From the NCBI RefSeq assembly GCF_900172325.1, contig NZ_FWFR01000001.1:1504335-1568334 (forward strand): a stretch of 64,000 nt of DNA. Direction: 5' to 3'. The notes below the pieces were generated by a model that had not been told where the DNA came from, did no database searches, and worked only from the letters and a program-made list of their open reading frames with translations. Positions 8,410 through 18,021 of this stretch are shown here, in pieces (position 1 is the stretch's first letter; each line of letters starts with the position of its first letter). Made by a program: the position numbers and the translations under genes. The stretch comes from Oceanibacterium hippocampi (GTDB lineage: Bacteria > Pseudomonadota > Alphaproteobacteria > Sneathiellales > Sneathiellaceae).

Positions 8410-9867
8410 ATGCATCGGCGCCGCCATGCGGCGCGCGCCGCCCTTTTCGGTCTGACCGTCGCCGGGGCGGCACTGCTCGGCGCTACGGGTCCGGCGCGGG
8501 CCGATTTCGCCGACGGCGTTGCCGCCTACGATGCCGGCGACTACCGAAAGGCCTACGAGGAATGGCTGCCGCTTGCCCGCGACGGCGATCCCGCGGCGCA
8601 GCGCAATATCGGCCACCTCTTCCGGCTCGGCCAGGGCGTCGAGAAGGATCTCGCCGCCGCCGCCTCCTGGTATCGCCAGGCCGCCGATCTCGGCTTCGCG
8701 CGTGCCCAGAGCAACCTCGCCTATCTCTACCTGAAGGGCGAGGGCGTCGAGAAGGACGAGGCCGAGGCGCTCGACTGGTTCGTCCGCGCGGCCCAGCAGG
8801 GCGACGTCGCCGCCGCCTACAATCTCGGCCGCATGCACGAGCTTGGCATCGGGACCTCGAAGAGCCAGCCGAAGGCGCTTGCCTGGTACAATCTCGCGGC
8901 CCGCGCCGGCGACCGCCGGGCAATCGACGCGATGTCGCGGCTGGTGGTGCGCAATCCGGATGTCGAGACGGCGGCGATCGAGGCGCCGCAACCCGGGCCA
9001 TCCGCGCAGGCTGCCCGGCCCGTGCCCGCGCCGGAACCGGAAACCGCATCGGCAGCGGAATCCGAATCCGAACCGGAAGCCACTGCCGGGGCAACGCCCG
9101 AGCCGGCTGCGCCGCGCGTTGCCGCCCGCGCGCCGGCCACCGCGACCGTCGCGCCGTCGACCGCCGCTGCCGCTGCGGCCGTCGGTGCCCGCCCGGCGAC
9201 AGCGTCGCCGCCGGCCGGCCGGCCGACCGACCAGGGACCGGTCGTGGTGATCGCGCCGATGCCGGTGGTCGCGCCCCAGGCCATGCCGCCGCGTGTGTCG
9301 GACGATACCGCCAACGTGCCTGCCGCGCCTGCCGCATTGGCAGCGAAGCCGCGGCCGAAAGCGCCGGAGCCCGTCTACGAGGCGCAGGTCGACGTGATCG
9401 GCGGCATCGCCTCGCTGTTCGGCGACGACGACGAAGACGACGACGCGCAGGCCGCGCCCGGGCCGGCGGTCACGGGGCCGGACGGCTTCGCCACGAATGT
9501 CGCGGTCGAGACGCTGAGCGATCCCGAGGACGGCGCGGCGCGTGGGGCCGGCCCGCAACCGCTCGGCGATGCCATGCTTGCCTATGAAAAGGGCTATTAT
9601 GGTCGCGCCCAGGTGTTGCTGCTGCCGTTCGCGCTGTCCGGCACCGCCGAGGCGCAGTATTGGCTCGGCGTGCTCTATCGCGACGGTCTCGGGGTTCCGG
9701 TCGATCGCGCCCGCGCCCATCTCTGGCTGAGGCGGGCGGCGGCGGGCGGAGTCGCGATCGCCGACCGCGCGTTGCGCCTGCTTGACGCCGAAATGTCCGC
9801 TGGCGAGCATGCGGAAGCGGCGCGCCTGGCCATCGCCGCCGGCGAAGCGCCCGCGTCCGCGAATTGA
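8410..9867 (+). CDS. Exported Sel1-repeat protein with Pro/Ala-rich linker
   Basis: 485 residues with a Sec signal peptide (MHRRRHAARAALFGL... cut after ARA). The ATG at 8410 is chosen; an in-frame TTG at 8392 would only lengthen the basic N-terminus. Residues about 33-170 hold four Sel1-type repeats (for example LGQGVEKDLAAAASWYRQAA and YLKGEGVEKDEAEALDWFV). A long Pro/Ala/Glu-rich disordered stretch follows, then an acidic cluster GDDDEDDDAQ near residue 342, and a last Sel1 pair near the C-terminus (YWLGVLYRDGLGVPVDRARA). Sel1 repeats are protein-protein scaffolds, often periplasmic in Alphaproteobacteria, where they can assist polar development, exopolysaccharide or secretion. The partner cannot be told from the sequence. 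Confidence 0.87.
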   Translation: MHRRRHAARAALFGLTVAGAALLGATGPARADFADGVAAYDAGDYRKAYEEWLPLARDGDPAAQRNIGHLFRLGQGVEKDLAAAASWYRQAADLGFARAQSNLAYLYLKGEGVEKDEAEALDWFVRAAQQGDVAAAYNLGRMHELGIGTSKSQPKALAWYNLAARAGDRRAIDAMSRLVVRNPDVETAAIEAPQPGPSAQAARPVPAPEPETASAAESESEPEATAGATPEPAAPRVAARAPATATVAPSTAAAAAAVGARPATASPPAGRPTDQGPVVVIAPMPVVAPQAMPPRVSDDTANVPAAPAALAAKPRPKAPEPVYEAQVDVIGGIASLFGDDDEDDDAQAAPGPAVTGPDGFATNVAVETLSDPEDGAARGAGPQPLGDAMLAYEKGYYGRAQVLLLPFALSGTAEAQYWLGVLYRDGLGVPVDRARAHLWLRRAAAGGVAIADRALRLLDAEMSAGEHAEAARLAIAAGEAPASAN

Positions 9868-9907
9868 TTGAGACTGCGGTAATAGTTGCCGTCATAGGCT
9901 TGGAATC

Positions 9908-10828
9908 ATGGCTGATCTCTACAACAGACTAGGCATCACGCGTGACGCCAGCCCGGCGCAGGTGAAGGCGGCCTATCGCCGCCTTGCGAAGGAGCTCCAT
10001 CCCGACCGGAACCCGGGCGACCAGATCGTCGGCGAGCGCTTCAAGGAAGTTTCGGCCGCCTACCATATTCTCGCCGACGAGACCCTCAGGGCCCGCTACG
10101 ACCGGGGCGAGATCGACGAGAACGGCCAGCAGCGGGTGGTGCGGCCGGGACCCGGCCCGGGTGCCGCGGGCGGGCAAGGCGGGGCACGACGGGGGCGCGG
10201 CTTCTTCGATTTCGAACCGGACGAGAGCGGCGACATTTTTGCCGACCTGTTCGGCGGTTTTCGCCGGCCCGGCGCCCGCCAGGCGCCGCCGACCCGCGGT
10301 GGCGACAAGAAATATGCCCTGAAGGTCGACTTCCTCGACGCCGCGCGCGGGGCGAAGAAGCGGCTGCGCCTCGCCGACGGGCGGCAGATCGACGTCTCCA
10401 TCCCGGCCGGGATCACGGAAGGCCAGCAGATCCGCCTGAAGGGCCAGGGCGAGCAGGGCGCGGGCGGCGCCGGCGATGCCCTGATCGAGGTCTCGATCCG
10501 CGAGCATCCGCTGTTCCGCCGCGATGGCAACGACCTCCGCATCGAGGTCCCGGTGACCCTGCCCGAAGCGGTGCTCGGCGCCCGCATCAAGGTTCCGACG
10601 ACGACCGGTCAGGTGACGCTGACTGTCCCGGAAGGATCGAACTCCGGCACGACGCTGCGGCTGAAGGGTAAGGGAATTGCCAACGCCAAGACCGGGCAGA
10701 CCGGCGATCAGTATGTCACGCTCAAGATCGTGCTGCCCGAGAAGCCCGACCCGGAACTGAAGAAATGGGTCTCCCGCTGGGCGGCGGGGAAGGGCTACAG
10801 CGTCCGCGACGACATCGACAAGTTATAG
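9908..10828 (+). CDS. DnaJ-class co-chaperone, CbpA-like (no zinc finger)
   Basis: 306-residue Hsp40. The N-terminal J domain (1-70) has the DnaK-stimulating HPD motif in AKELHPDRNPGD. A Gly-rich linker with a Phe-rich part (GFFDFEPDESGDIF) follows, then two C-terminal substrate-binding beta domains from about residue 130. The four CxxCxGxG zinc repeats of true DnaJ are absent, which makes it a class II CbpA/DnaJB-type protein. It delivers clients to DnaK in the cytoplasm. The start ATG at 9908 gives MADLYNRLGIT, the normal J-domain beginning. Monocistronic, with fabI 148 bp downstream. Confidence 0.93.
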   Translation: MADLYNRLGITRDASPAQVKAAYRRLAKELHPDRNPGDQIVGERFKEVSAAYHILADETLRARYDRGEIDENGQQRVVRPGPGPGAAGGQGGARRGRGFFDFEPDESGDIFADLFGGFRRPGARQAPPTRGGDKKYALKVDFLDAARGAKKRLRLADGRQIDVSIPAGITEGQQIRLKGQGEQGAGGAGDALIEVSIREHPLFRRDGNDLRIEVPVTLPEAVLGARIKVPTTTGQVTLTVPEGSNSGTTLRLKGKGIANAKTGQTGDQYVTLKIVLPEKPDPELKKWVSRWAAGKGYSVRDDIDKL

Positions 10829-10976
10829 ACTGCCTGCGCCCGCTCCCGGCCGTCTGGATGCCAGCGCACGATTGGCCGCGTTCGCCGCGCCGCGCGGTTT
10901 GCCGTCCCGGCGCTTTGGTGTAGGATCGCGCGACTGTCAATCTGTTCATTAAACTGTTTGTGTGGAAGGGGTTTTG

Positions 10977-11789
10977 ATGACCGAGCCAACGGCGCTGATG
11001 GCGGGCAAGAAGGGGCTGATCATGGGGCTCGCCAACGAGCGGTCCCTGGCCTGGGGGATCGCGAAACTGGCCGCCCGTCATGGCGCCGAACTTGCCTTCA
11101 CCTATCAGGGAGAAGCGCTGGGCAAGCGCGTTCAGCCGCTCGCCGAAAGCCTGGGGTCGTCGATCGTGCTGCCCTGCGACGTCACCGACGATGCCTCGAT
11201 GGACGGGGTCTTCGAGAAACTCGAGGCGGAGTGGGGCCAGCTCGATTTCCTTGTTCACGCCATCGGCTTTTCCGACAAGAACGAGCTGCGCGGCCGGTAT
11301 GTCGATACCTCGGCCGAGAACTTCCGCATGACCATGGATATCTCCTGCTACTCCTTCACCGCGTTGTCGCGCCGCGCCGCGCCGCTGATGAAGGACGGCG
11401 GCAGCCTCGTCACGCTGACCTATTACGGGGCCGAGCGGGTGATGCCGCACTACAACGTGATGGGCGTCGCCAAGGCCGCGCTGGAGGCCAGCGTGCGCTA
11501 TCTCGCCGCCGATCTCGGCAAGGACGGGATCCGCGTCAACGCGATCTCGGCCGGGCCGATCAAGACGCTCGCCGCCTCGGGGATCGGCGACTTCCGCTAT
11601 ATCCTGAAGTGGAACGAGTACAACTCGCCGCTCCGGCGCAACTCGACGATCGAGGATGTGGGCGGGGCCGCGCTCTACCTGATGAGCGAACTCGGCGCCG
11701 GCGTCACCGGCGAAGTGCTGCATGTCGATTGCGGCTATCACGTGGTCGGCATGAAGGCCGTCGACGCGCCCGACATTTCCGTCGTCTGA
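10977..11789 (+). CDS. fabI: Enoyl-[acyl-carrier-protein] reductase (NADH)
   Basis: Last reductive step of type II fatty-acid elongation, trans-2-enoyl-ACP to acyl-ACP; cytoplasmic SDR. The 270 residues are typical. The atypical SDR glycine motif [17 protein letters not shown] (13-29) is diagnostic for FabI. The catalytic Tyr-x6-Lys is Tyr159/Lys166 in [11 protein letters not shown], preceded by LTYYG, which carries the second conserved tyrosine. The ATG at 10977 has a good site (GGAAGGGG) just upstream; an in-frame GTG five codons earlier is part of that site. aroC begins 16 bp after its stop, so the two are likely co-transcribed. FabI is the target class of triclosan and isoniazid-type inhibitors. 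Confidence 0.97.
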   Translation: MTEPTALMAGKKGLIMGLANERSLAWGIAKLAARHGAELAFTYQGEALGKRVQPLAESLGSSIVLPCDVTDDASMDGVFEKLEAEWGQLDFLVHAIGFSDKNELRGRYVDTSAENFRMTMDISCYSFTALSRRAAPLMKDGGSLVTLTYYGAERVMPHYNVMGVAKAALEASVRYLAADLGKDGIRVNAISAGPIKTLAASGIGDFRYILKWNEYNSPLRRNSTIEDVGGAALYLMSELGAGVTGEVLHVDCGYHVVGMKAVDAPDISVV

Positions 11790-11805
11790 CGGCACGGCGG
11801 GAGAC

Positions 11806-12882
11806 ATGTCGGACAACAGTTTCGGGCGGCTCTTCCGGGTCACCACCTGGGGCGAGAGCCACGGCCCCGCGATCGGCTGCGTCGTCGATGGCGCGCCGCC
11901 GCGCCTGCCGATCACCGAGGCCGAGATCCAGCACTGGCTGGACCGGCGGCGTCCCGGCCAGTCGCGTTTCACGACCCAGCGGCGCGAGCCCGACCAGGTA
12001 AGGATCCTCTCCGGCACGTTCGAGGGGCTGACCACCGGCACGCCGATCAGCCTGATGATCGAGAATGTCGACCAGCGCTCGAAGGACTATTCCGAGATCG
12101 CGGCCAAATACCGCCCCGGCCACGCCGATTACACCTACCAGCAGAAATACGGCATCCGCGACTATCGCGGCGGCGGCCGGTCCAGCGCCCGCGAAACCGC
12201 GAGCCGGGTCGCCGCCGGGGCGATCGCGCGCAAGGTGCTGGGCGAGGAGGTCTCGATACGCGGCTCGCTCGTCCAGGTCGGGCCGCACCGGATCGACCGC
12301 GAACGCTTCGACTGGGACGAGGTCGAGTGCAATCCGTTCTGGTGCGCCGACGCCGAGGAAGCTGCCCGCTGGGTCGATTACCTGGACGGGATCCGCAAGG
12401 AGGGCTCGTCCGTCGGGGCCGTGGTCGAAGTCGTCGCGAGCGGCGTGCCGGTCGGCCTCGGCGCGCCGATCTACGGCAAGCTCGACGGCGATCTCGCTGC
12501 CGCGATGATGAGCATCAACGCGGTCAAGGGGGTCGAGATCGGCGCCGGGTTCGGTGCCGCGGCGCTGCGCGGCGAGGACAATGCCGACGAGATGCGCCAC
12601 GGCAATGACGGGGTGCGATTCCTTGCCAACAATGCCGGCGGCATCCTCGGCGGCATCTCGTCGGGACAGGACATCGTCGTCCGCTTCGCCGTCAAGCCGA
12701 CCTCGTCGATCCTGACCCCGCGCAAGACGATCGACCGGGAGGGCCAGGACACGGAGATCCTGACCAAGGGTCGCCACGACCCCTGCGTCGGCATTCGCGC
12801 GGTGCCGGTCGGCGAGGCGATGATGGCCTGCGTGCTCGCCGATCATCTGCTGCGCCACCGGGCGCAGTGCGGCGGGCTCTAG
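11806..12882 (+). CDS. aroC: Chorismate synthase
   Basis: Converts 5-enolpyruvylshikimate-3-phosphate to chorismate, the last shared step for aromatic amino acids, folate and quinones; needs reduced FMN. 358 residues. Family signatures are visible: [16 protein letters not shown] at 6-21, the block [17 protein letters not shown] near residues 106-122, and the C-terminal [20 protein letters not shown]. It follows fabI closely on the same strand. The pairing of fabI with aroC is a gene order I have met in other Alphaproteobacteria, but no regulatory link can be inferred from it. Confidence 0.97.
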   Translation: MSDNSFGRLFRVTTWGESHGPAIGCVVDGAPPRLPITEAEIQHWLDRRRPGQSRFTTQRREPDQVRILSGTFEGLTTGTPISLMIENVDQRSKDYSEIAAKYRPGHADYTYQQKYGIRDYRGGGRSSARETASRVAAGAIARKVLGEEVSIRGSLVQVGPHRIDRERFDWDEVECNPFWCADAEEAARWVDYLDGIRKEGSSVGAVVEVVASGVPVGLGAPIYGKLDGDLAAAMMSINAVKGVEIGAGFGAAALRGEDNADEMRHGNDGVRFLANNAGGILGGISSGQDIVVRFAVKPTSSILTPRKTIDREGQDTEILTKGRHDPCVGIRAVPVGEAMMACVLADHLLRHRAQCGGL

Positions 12883-13045
12883 ATTATCCCGGTGACGCGG
12901 CGCTCCCGTCACGGTTGTTTATGTCGGAAAGTATTGTCAAACTTTGATCCCGATGTGTCAGGAAGGCACAGAAGAATAGTTCGATTTCGTTGCCCGGCAT
13001 CCGGTTGCGCCGGACCCTACGCCGACCCCTGAACAAGGACTGACC

Positions 13046-15442
13046 GTGCCGGACGACGACACGAAGCCCGACCAGCCCGAAGACATGAGGGCGGAAAACG
13101 CCCGGCTGCGACAGGCCCTCGATGACGTCAGCCGATCCCGTGACCGTCTCGCGGCCCAGTTCGAGACGGTGGAGCGACTGCTTCAGGTGACCGGGCACGG
13201 CATCAATTCGCAGCGGGCGGATGGGCGTGTCGCCTATATTTCGCGGGGTCTTGCCCGGCTTGTCGGAGAGCAACCCGATCGTCTTGCCGGCCGCGTTTGC
13301 GACGAACTGCCCGATCACGTCCGGCTCGACGGGGGGCGGCGCCGGGAGATCCGCGCGGCGGTCGAGCGGGACGGGAACTGGAAAGGCGAGATCGAGTGGC
13401 GCAACCGCGACGGCGGCACCGTCATCTTCGACTGCCAGGCGATCGGGGATGGTACCGGCGGATACCTGATGTTCTTCGCCGATGCGACCGAGAAGCGCCG
13501 GATCGAGGAGGATCTGCGCTTCGGCGAGGCACGCCTGGCCATGATCGCCCGCGCGGCGAGCGATGGCCTGTGGGAATGGGATCTGGCCAGCGGTGTCGTG
13601 CATTATTCCGAACGGCTCCGCGAGATCAGCGGCGTCGAGGAGCCGAATGTCCCCGCCTCCGAGGTCTTTCGGACCGTTCACCCGGATGATCGCGCCGCCT
13701 ATCTTGCCGCCGTCCGTGCCCATCTGAAGGGCGAGACCGAGATCCTCAGTTGCGAGTTCCGCATCGTGCCACCGGACGGCCGGACGCGATGGCTCATCAA
13801 CCGGGGTGTCGCGCTGCGCCATGCCGACGGCGTCGTCTATCACATGATCGGCACCATCGCCGACGTGACCGATGCCCGGCGGGCGGAAGAGGCGCTGCGA
13901 AAGAGCGAGGAGCGCCACGCGCTGGTCGCCCGAGGCGCCCGTGAAGGAATCTGGGATTGGGACGTGAACGCCGGGACGGTTTACCGCTCGGCCCGGTTCC
14001 TCGAGATTCTGGGACTGACCGAAGCCAACGGACCCGACGAAAGCGACTGGGATTTCCAGCGCTTCGTTCATCCGGACGACCGGCCCAAGCTGCGTGACGA
14101 CGTGATCCGTTCCTTCCGCAGCGGCGAGGATTACTTCGAGCACCGCTACCGGATCCTCCGGGCCGACGGCGAGGTTCGCCATGTTCGTGCCGCCGGTCTG
14201 TTCATCCGCGACGGGAACGGGCGGGTGCTGCGCCAGGTCGGTTCCTTCGCCGACGTGACGGACCGGATCCTGCTCGAGCAGCGTTTGCGCCAGGCCCAGA
14301 AGATGGAGGCCATCGGCCAGCTCTCCGGCGGCATCGCGCATGACTTCAACAACCTGCTCGCCGTCATCATCGGCAATCTCGACATGATGCGGGAGGGCAT
14401 CGGGACGGACGAAACCGACGCGATGCTGGACCGGGTCATCGCCGCCGCCGACCGCGGCGCGGCGCTGACGCACCAGCTGCTGACCTATTCGCGCCGCCAG
14501 ACGCTCAATCCGCGGGCGACCGACGTGAATGGCGTCGTCACCGGGATGCTGAAGCTGCTGCGGCGCACCATCAGTGCCGATATCACCATCGAATGGACGC
14601 CGCCGGACGGCCTCTGGCTCTCTCACGTCGATACCGGTCAGCTCGAGAACGCGCTCCTCAACCTGGTGATCAATGCCCGCGACGCGCTGCGCGACGGCGG
14701 TCGAATCCGGATCGAGGCCGCGAACGTGACGATTTCGGGCGGACGCCTGCCCGGCAATCTCGACTTGCGGCCGGGCGACTACGTGAGGATCTCCGTCGCC
14801 GACGACGGCATCGGCATGGCGGCGCCGATCCGCGACCGTGCGCTGGAGCCGTTCTTCACGACCAAGGATGTCGGCCAGGGCTCCGGCCTCGGCCTGCCGA
14901 TGGTCTTCGGCTTCGTCAAGCAGTCGGGAGGCGAGGCCAGGCTCGACAGCGCCGAGGCGGTCGGCACCACGGTGACGCTCTGGCTGCCGCGCGCGATCCC
15001 GGTAAGCGACGAAACGAACCGTCCTTCCGCCGGCCCGCGCGCACACACCGCGGCCGCGGCAAAGATCCTGCTGATCGAGGATGACGAGGCGGTCGCCGAT
15101 CTGTGCCGGCGGATCCTCGAGAGCGCCGGCTACCGGGTGCTCGCCGCGCAATCGGCGCCGGCTGCCTTCGAAGCGCTCGACGGGCACCCGGAGATCGCCC
15201 TCGTGCTCTCCGACGTGGCGCTGCCCGGACGGATAAACGGCGCCGACATTGCCGTCGAGATCCTGCGCCGCCGACCCGGGCTGCCCTATATCTTCATGTC
15301 GGGCTATGCCGAGCAGCATCTGGTGCGGCGTGAACGCCTGAAGGCGGGCACGCCGGTGCTCGCCAAGCCGTTCCACAAGGACAGCCTGCTCGACACCGTG
15401 GCCCGGATGCTGGCGTCCGGCGGCCCCGGGGGCTCGCCTTAG
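13046..15442 (+). CDS. PAS-domain hybrid histidine kinase with receiver
   Basis: 798-residue soluble hybrid kinase with a GTG start at 13046 preceded by AAGGA. After a short coiled stretch there are three PAS-type modules (about 45-150, 165-280, 290-410); the second and third have the PAS_3 look with WEWDLASGVVHYS and WDWDVNAGTVYRS. The kinase core has His432 in SGGIAHDFNNLLAVI (the HDFNN subclass), the N-box LNLVINARDAL, G1 DDGIGM and G2 GQGSGLGLPM. The C-terminal receiver starts KILLIEDDEAV and has phospho-acceptor Asp723 in LSDVALPG. No response regulator or transmembrane segment is nearby, so it may feed an unlinked phosphotransfer protein. Signal unknown. Confidence 0.93.
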   Translation: MPDDDTKPDQPEDMRAENARLRQALDDVSRSRDRLAAQFETVERLLQVTGHGINSQRADGRVAYISRGLARLVGEQPDRLAGRVCDELPDHVRLDGGRRREIRAAVERDGNWKGEIEWRNRDGGTVIFDCQAIGDGTGGYLMFFADATEKRRIEEDLRFGEARLAMIARAASDGLWEWDLASGVVHYSERLREISGVEEPNVPASEVFRTVHPDDRAAYLAAVRAHLKGETEILSCEFRIVPPDGRTRWLINRGVALRHADGVVYHMIGTIADVTDARRAEEALRKSEERHALVARGAREGIWDWDVNAGTVYRSARFLEILGLTEANGPDESDWDFQRFVHPDDRPKLRDDVIRSFRSGEDYFEHRYRILRADGEVRHVRAAGLFIRDGNGRVLRQVGSFADVTDRILLEQRLRQAQKMEAIGQLSGGIAHDFNNLLAVIIGNLDMMREGIGTDETDAMLDRVIAAADRGAALTHQLLTYSRRQTLNPRATDVNGVVTGMLKLLRRTISADITIEWTPPDGLWLSHVDTGQLENALLNLVINARDALRDGGRIRIEAANVTISGGRLPGNLDLRPGDYVRISVADDGIGMAAPIRDRALEPFFTTKDVGQGSGLGLPMVFGFVKQSGGEARLDSAEAVGTTVTLWLPRAIPVSDETNRPSAGPRAHTAAAAKILLIEDDEAVADLCRRILESAGYRVLAAQSAPAAFEALDGHPEIALVLSDVALPGRINGADIAVEILRRRPGLPYIFMSGYAEQHLVRRERLKAGTPVLAKPFHKDSLLDTVARMLASGGPGGSP

Positions 15443-15513
15443 GCGGCGTCCCGTGGCAGGATCGTCCGGTCACCGCCACATGCCGTAACCATCCCAGCCG
15501 GAAACGATTCCCG

Positions 15514-16149
15514 ATGAGTGCCGACCAGACCAAGGTCCAGTTGCAACCGCTGTTCGCGACCCCGCTGGCGATCGCCGAGATCGCCGGCCACGTCGCCCTG
15601 AACCGGGCGCTGTCGAAGATCGTGATGGCGCGGATGGCCAGTCACCCGAGTACCCAGCATTCCAATATCGGCGGCTGGCAATCGACCTGGGACCTGCTTG
15701 ACTGGGGCGGTGAGCCGGCGGCGCAACTCATCGGCGAGGCGCGAAAGCTGGTCGACCGGTTGACCGTGAACCGCGAGGGTCGGCCGGCCCAGGTCGACTG
15801 GACGGTCAACGCCTGGGCCAATGTGAACGAGAGCGGCCACGGGAACGAGCCCCATACCCATCCGGGCAGCATGTGGTCCGGCGCCTATTATGTCGACGAC
15901 GGCGGTATCGGATCGGACCCGTCGCTCGGCGGCGAATTCGAGGTTCACGATCCGCGCGGCGTCGCGCCGGCAATGTATGCGCCGCTGCTCACCTACAACG
16001 CTCCGGGCGGCGCCTCGGCCGGCGCGGTCGAACAGGTGCGGCCCAGGGCCGGGCTGATGTTCCTGTTCCCGGCCTGGCTGTCGCATGGCGTCCGCCCCTA
16101 TCGCGGCCGCGCCCGGCGGATCTCCATCGCCTTCAATTTCAGCCTCTGA
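15514..16149 (+). CDS. TIGR02466-type putative 2OG-Fe(II) oxygenase
   Basis: 211-residue soluble protein of the TIGR02466 family, related to 2-oxoglutarate/Fe(II) dioxygenases. It begins with the usual LQPLFATPLA, followed by STQHSNIGGWQS and WANVNESGHGNEPHTHPGS. The His residues in HTH-PGS, with SGAYYVDD after them and HGVRPY-x4-RRISIAFNF at the end, form the expected cupin-like iron-binding frame with the 2-oxoglutarate arginine. Its substrate is unknown. It stands alone between a hybrid kinase and the cbb3 operon. Confidence 0.82.
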   Translation: MSADQTKVQLQPLFATPLAIAEIAGHVALNRALSKIVMARMASHPSTQHSNIGGWQSTWDLLDWGGEPAAQLIGEARKLVDRLTVNREGRPAQVDWTVNAWANVNESGHGNEPHTHPGSMWSGAYYVDDGGIGSDPSLGGEFEVHDPRGVAPAMYAPLLTYNAPGGASAGAVEQVRPRAGLMFLFPAWLSHGVRPYRGRARRISIAFNFSL

Positions 16150-16372
16150 ACCGCTCCCCGCCCGTCGGGCGGCGCGATTGAGACGATTTCAACGTTCCCG
16201 GCCGGCCGAGCCGGCAGCGACATTATGACCTATGGGGCAGGCTTCGACGATGCGGTAGCTAATGTCGGAGGGGACAACGGGGCGTGAATCGGCTTATGCT
16301 AATGCAGATCAGCGCCATCGTAGTATCTCAGGACAGGTCAGTGTCTTAACTGCAGAGCGAGATGACGGTCGA

Positions 16373-18016
16373 ATGGTTGGCGGACTGACGATAGCGGAGC
16401 GCAGGATGGCGCTCGTGATCTGCGCGCTTGTCGCGATCACCGGGCTGGCCATGGCGGTGGCCGGGCATCAGGATCCACTGGCGGCGCAGGGTTATGTCGT
16501 GCTGCTGTTCGCGCTCGCGGTCGGCCTCGTCGTGATCAACGGCTATTTCGCGCCCGCGCCGGACGAGGAGCGGCTCCGCCACTATTACGACGACCCGATC
16601 AAGGTCGGCATCATCCTGTCGATGATCTGGGCCGTCTTCGGGATGTTCATCGGCGACTGGGTCGCCTGGCTCCTGGCCTATCCGGAACTCACCTTCGACG
16701 CCGCCTGGGCCAGCTTCGGCCGACTCCGCCCAGTGCATACCACCGGCGTGATCTTCGGCTTCGGCGGCAATGCGCTGATTGCCACCTCCTATCACGTCAT
16801 GCAGCGCACCTGCCGGGCCCGCATGCCCGGACAGCTCAGCGCCTGGTTCGTGCTGCTCGGCTACAACCTGTTCTGCCTGGTGGCGGTCAGCGGCTATTTC
16901 ATCGGCATCACCCAGTCGAAGGAATATGCCGAGCCGGAATGGTACGCCGACATCTGGCTGGTCATCGTGTGGGTGACCTATCTGGTGCTCTACATGCGCA
17001 CCCTGGCGCGCCGGCAGGAGCCGCATATCTACGTCGCCAACTGGTATTTCCTGGCCTTCATCCTGGTCGTCGCGATGCTGCATATCGTGAACAACCTGGC
17101 CGTCCCGGTCTCGCTGGGCAGCGCCAAGAGCTACTCGGCCTTCTCCGGCGTCCAGGACGCGATGACCCAGTGGTGGTACGGCCACAACGCGGTCGCCTTC
17201 TTCCTGACCGCCGGCTTCCTCGGCATGATGTACTACTACCTGCCGAAGCGGGCAGGGCGGCCGATCTTCTCCTACCGGCTGTCGATCATCAGCTTCTGGG
17301 GCATCACCTTCTTCTACATGTGGGCGGGCTCGCACCACCTGCATTACACCGCGCTGCCCTACTGGGTGCAGACGCTCGGCATGGGCTTCTCGATCATGCT
17401 GCTGGTGCCGTCCTGGGCCTCCGCCGGCAATGCCCTGCTGACCCTGAACGGCGCCTGGCACAAGGTGCGCGACGATGCCACGCTGCGTTTCATGATGGTC
17501 GCGGCGGTGTTCTACGGCCTGTCGACCTTCGAGGGCTCGTTCCTCGCGATCCGCCCGGTCAACGCGCTCTCGCACTATACCGACTGGACCATCGGCCATG
17601 TCCACGCGGGCGCGCTCGGCTGGGTCGCGCTGATCACCTTCGGCTCGATCTACGCGCTTGTCCCGATCCTCTGGAAGCGCGAGCGGATGTATTCGCCGGT
17701 GCTCGTCGAGGTCCATTTCTGGCTCGCCCTCGCCGGCAGCTTGATCTACGTCTTCGCGATGTGGAACTCGGGCATCATCCAGGGCCTGATGTGGCGGACC
17801 TATAACGACAGCGGCACGCTTGCCTATTCCTTCGTCGACTCGGTGGTGGCGATGCATCCCTATTACATCGCCCGGGCCTTCGGCGGGCTGCTGTTCCTGC
17901 TCGGCGCGATCGTCGGCTGCTACAATATCTGGAAAACCATCCGGCAACCGTCCGACGAGGCGGTGGTGCTGGCCGGCGACCACCCGGCCGATGCGGTCGC
18001 AGAACCGGCGGAGTGA
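16373..18016 (+). CDS. ccoN: cbb3-type cytochrome c oxidase subunit I
   Basis: Catalytic heme-copper subunit of the high-affinity cbb3 oxidase in the inner membrane. The start at 16373 (MVGGLTIAERR) gives 547 residues, close to FixN/CcoN of other Alphaproteobacteria. The frame is open back to an ATG at 16262, but that stretch is lower in GC and reads like a leader. Heme and copper ligands sit in expected contexts: RLRPVHTTGVIFGFGGN, WWYGHNAVAFFLTAGF, WAGSHHLHYTALPYW and SHYTDWTIGHVHAGALGW. The block ITQSKEYAEPEWYADIW is highly typical of CcoN. It is first in the ccoNOQP operon; ccoO begins 5 bp after its stop. Confidence 0.96.
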   Translation: MVGGLTIAERRMALVICALVAITGLAMAVAGHQDPLAAQGYVVLLFALAVGLVVINGYFAPAPDEERLRHYYDDPIKVGIILSMIWAVFGMFIGDWVAWLLAYPELTFDAAWASFGRLRPVHTTGVIFGFGGNALIATSYHVMQRTCRARMPGQLSAWFVLLGYNLFCLVAVSGYFIGITQSKEYAEPEWYADIWLVIVWVTYLVLYMRTLARRQEPHIYVANWYFLAFILVVAMLHIVNNLAVPVSLGSAKSYSAFSGVQDAMTQWWYGHNAVAFFLTAGFLGMMYYYLPKRAGRPIFSYRLSIISFWGITFFYMWAGSHHLHYTALPYWVQTLGMGFSIMLLVPSWASAGNALLTLNGAWHKVRDDATLRFMMVAAVFYGLSTFEGSFLAIRPVNALSHYTDWTIGHVHAGALGWVALITFGSIYALVPILWKRERMYSPVLVEVHFWLALAGSLIYVFAMWNSGIIQGLMWRTYNDSGTLAYSFVDSVVAMHPYYIARAFGGLLFLLGAIVGCYNIWKTIRQPSDEAVVLAGDHPADAVAEPAE

Positions 18017-18021
18017 CGGGG

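Noticed and set aside
10722-12041. Open frame of 439 codons antisense to fabI and aroC.
   Set aside because: It spans the convincing genes fabI and the start of aroC on the other strand and has no recognisable motif.
12884-15376. Open frame of 830 codons antisense to the hybrid kinase.
   Set aside because: The frame is a by-product of GC-rich codon use on the opposite strand. It has no family resemblance and covers a gene with complete PAS, kinase and receiver domains.
16178-16192. TTGA-N7-TCAA palindrome before the cbb3 operon, at first sight an FNR/FixK box.
   Set aside because: The consensus is TTGAT-N4-ATCAA, that is TTGA-N6-TCAA. The spacing here is one base too long and the inner T/A positions do not match, so I do not call it, although FNR/FixK control of ccoN would be expected.
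16262-16372. Longer ccoN start at ATG 16262.
   Set aside because: The extra 37 residues look unlike CcoN, the DNA is lower in GC than coding DNA here, and the shorter form agrees with the usual CcoN length.
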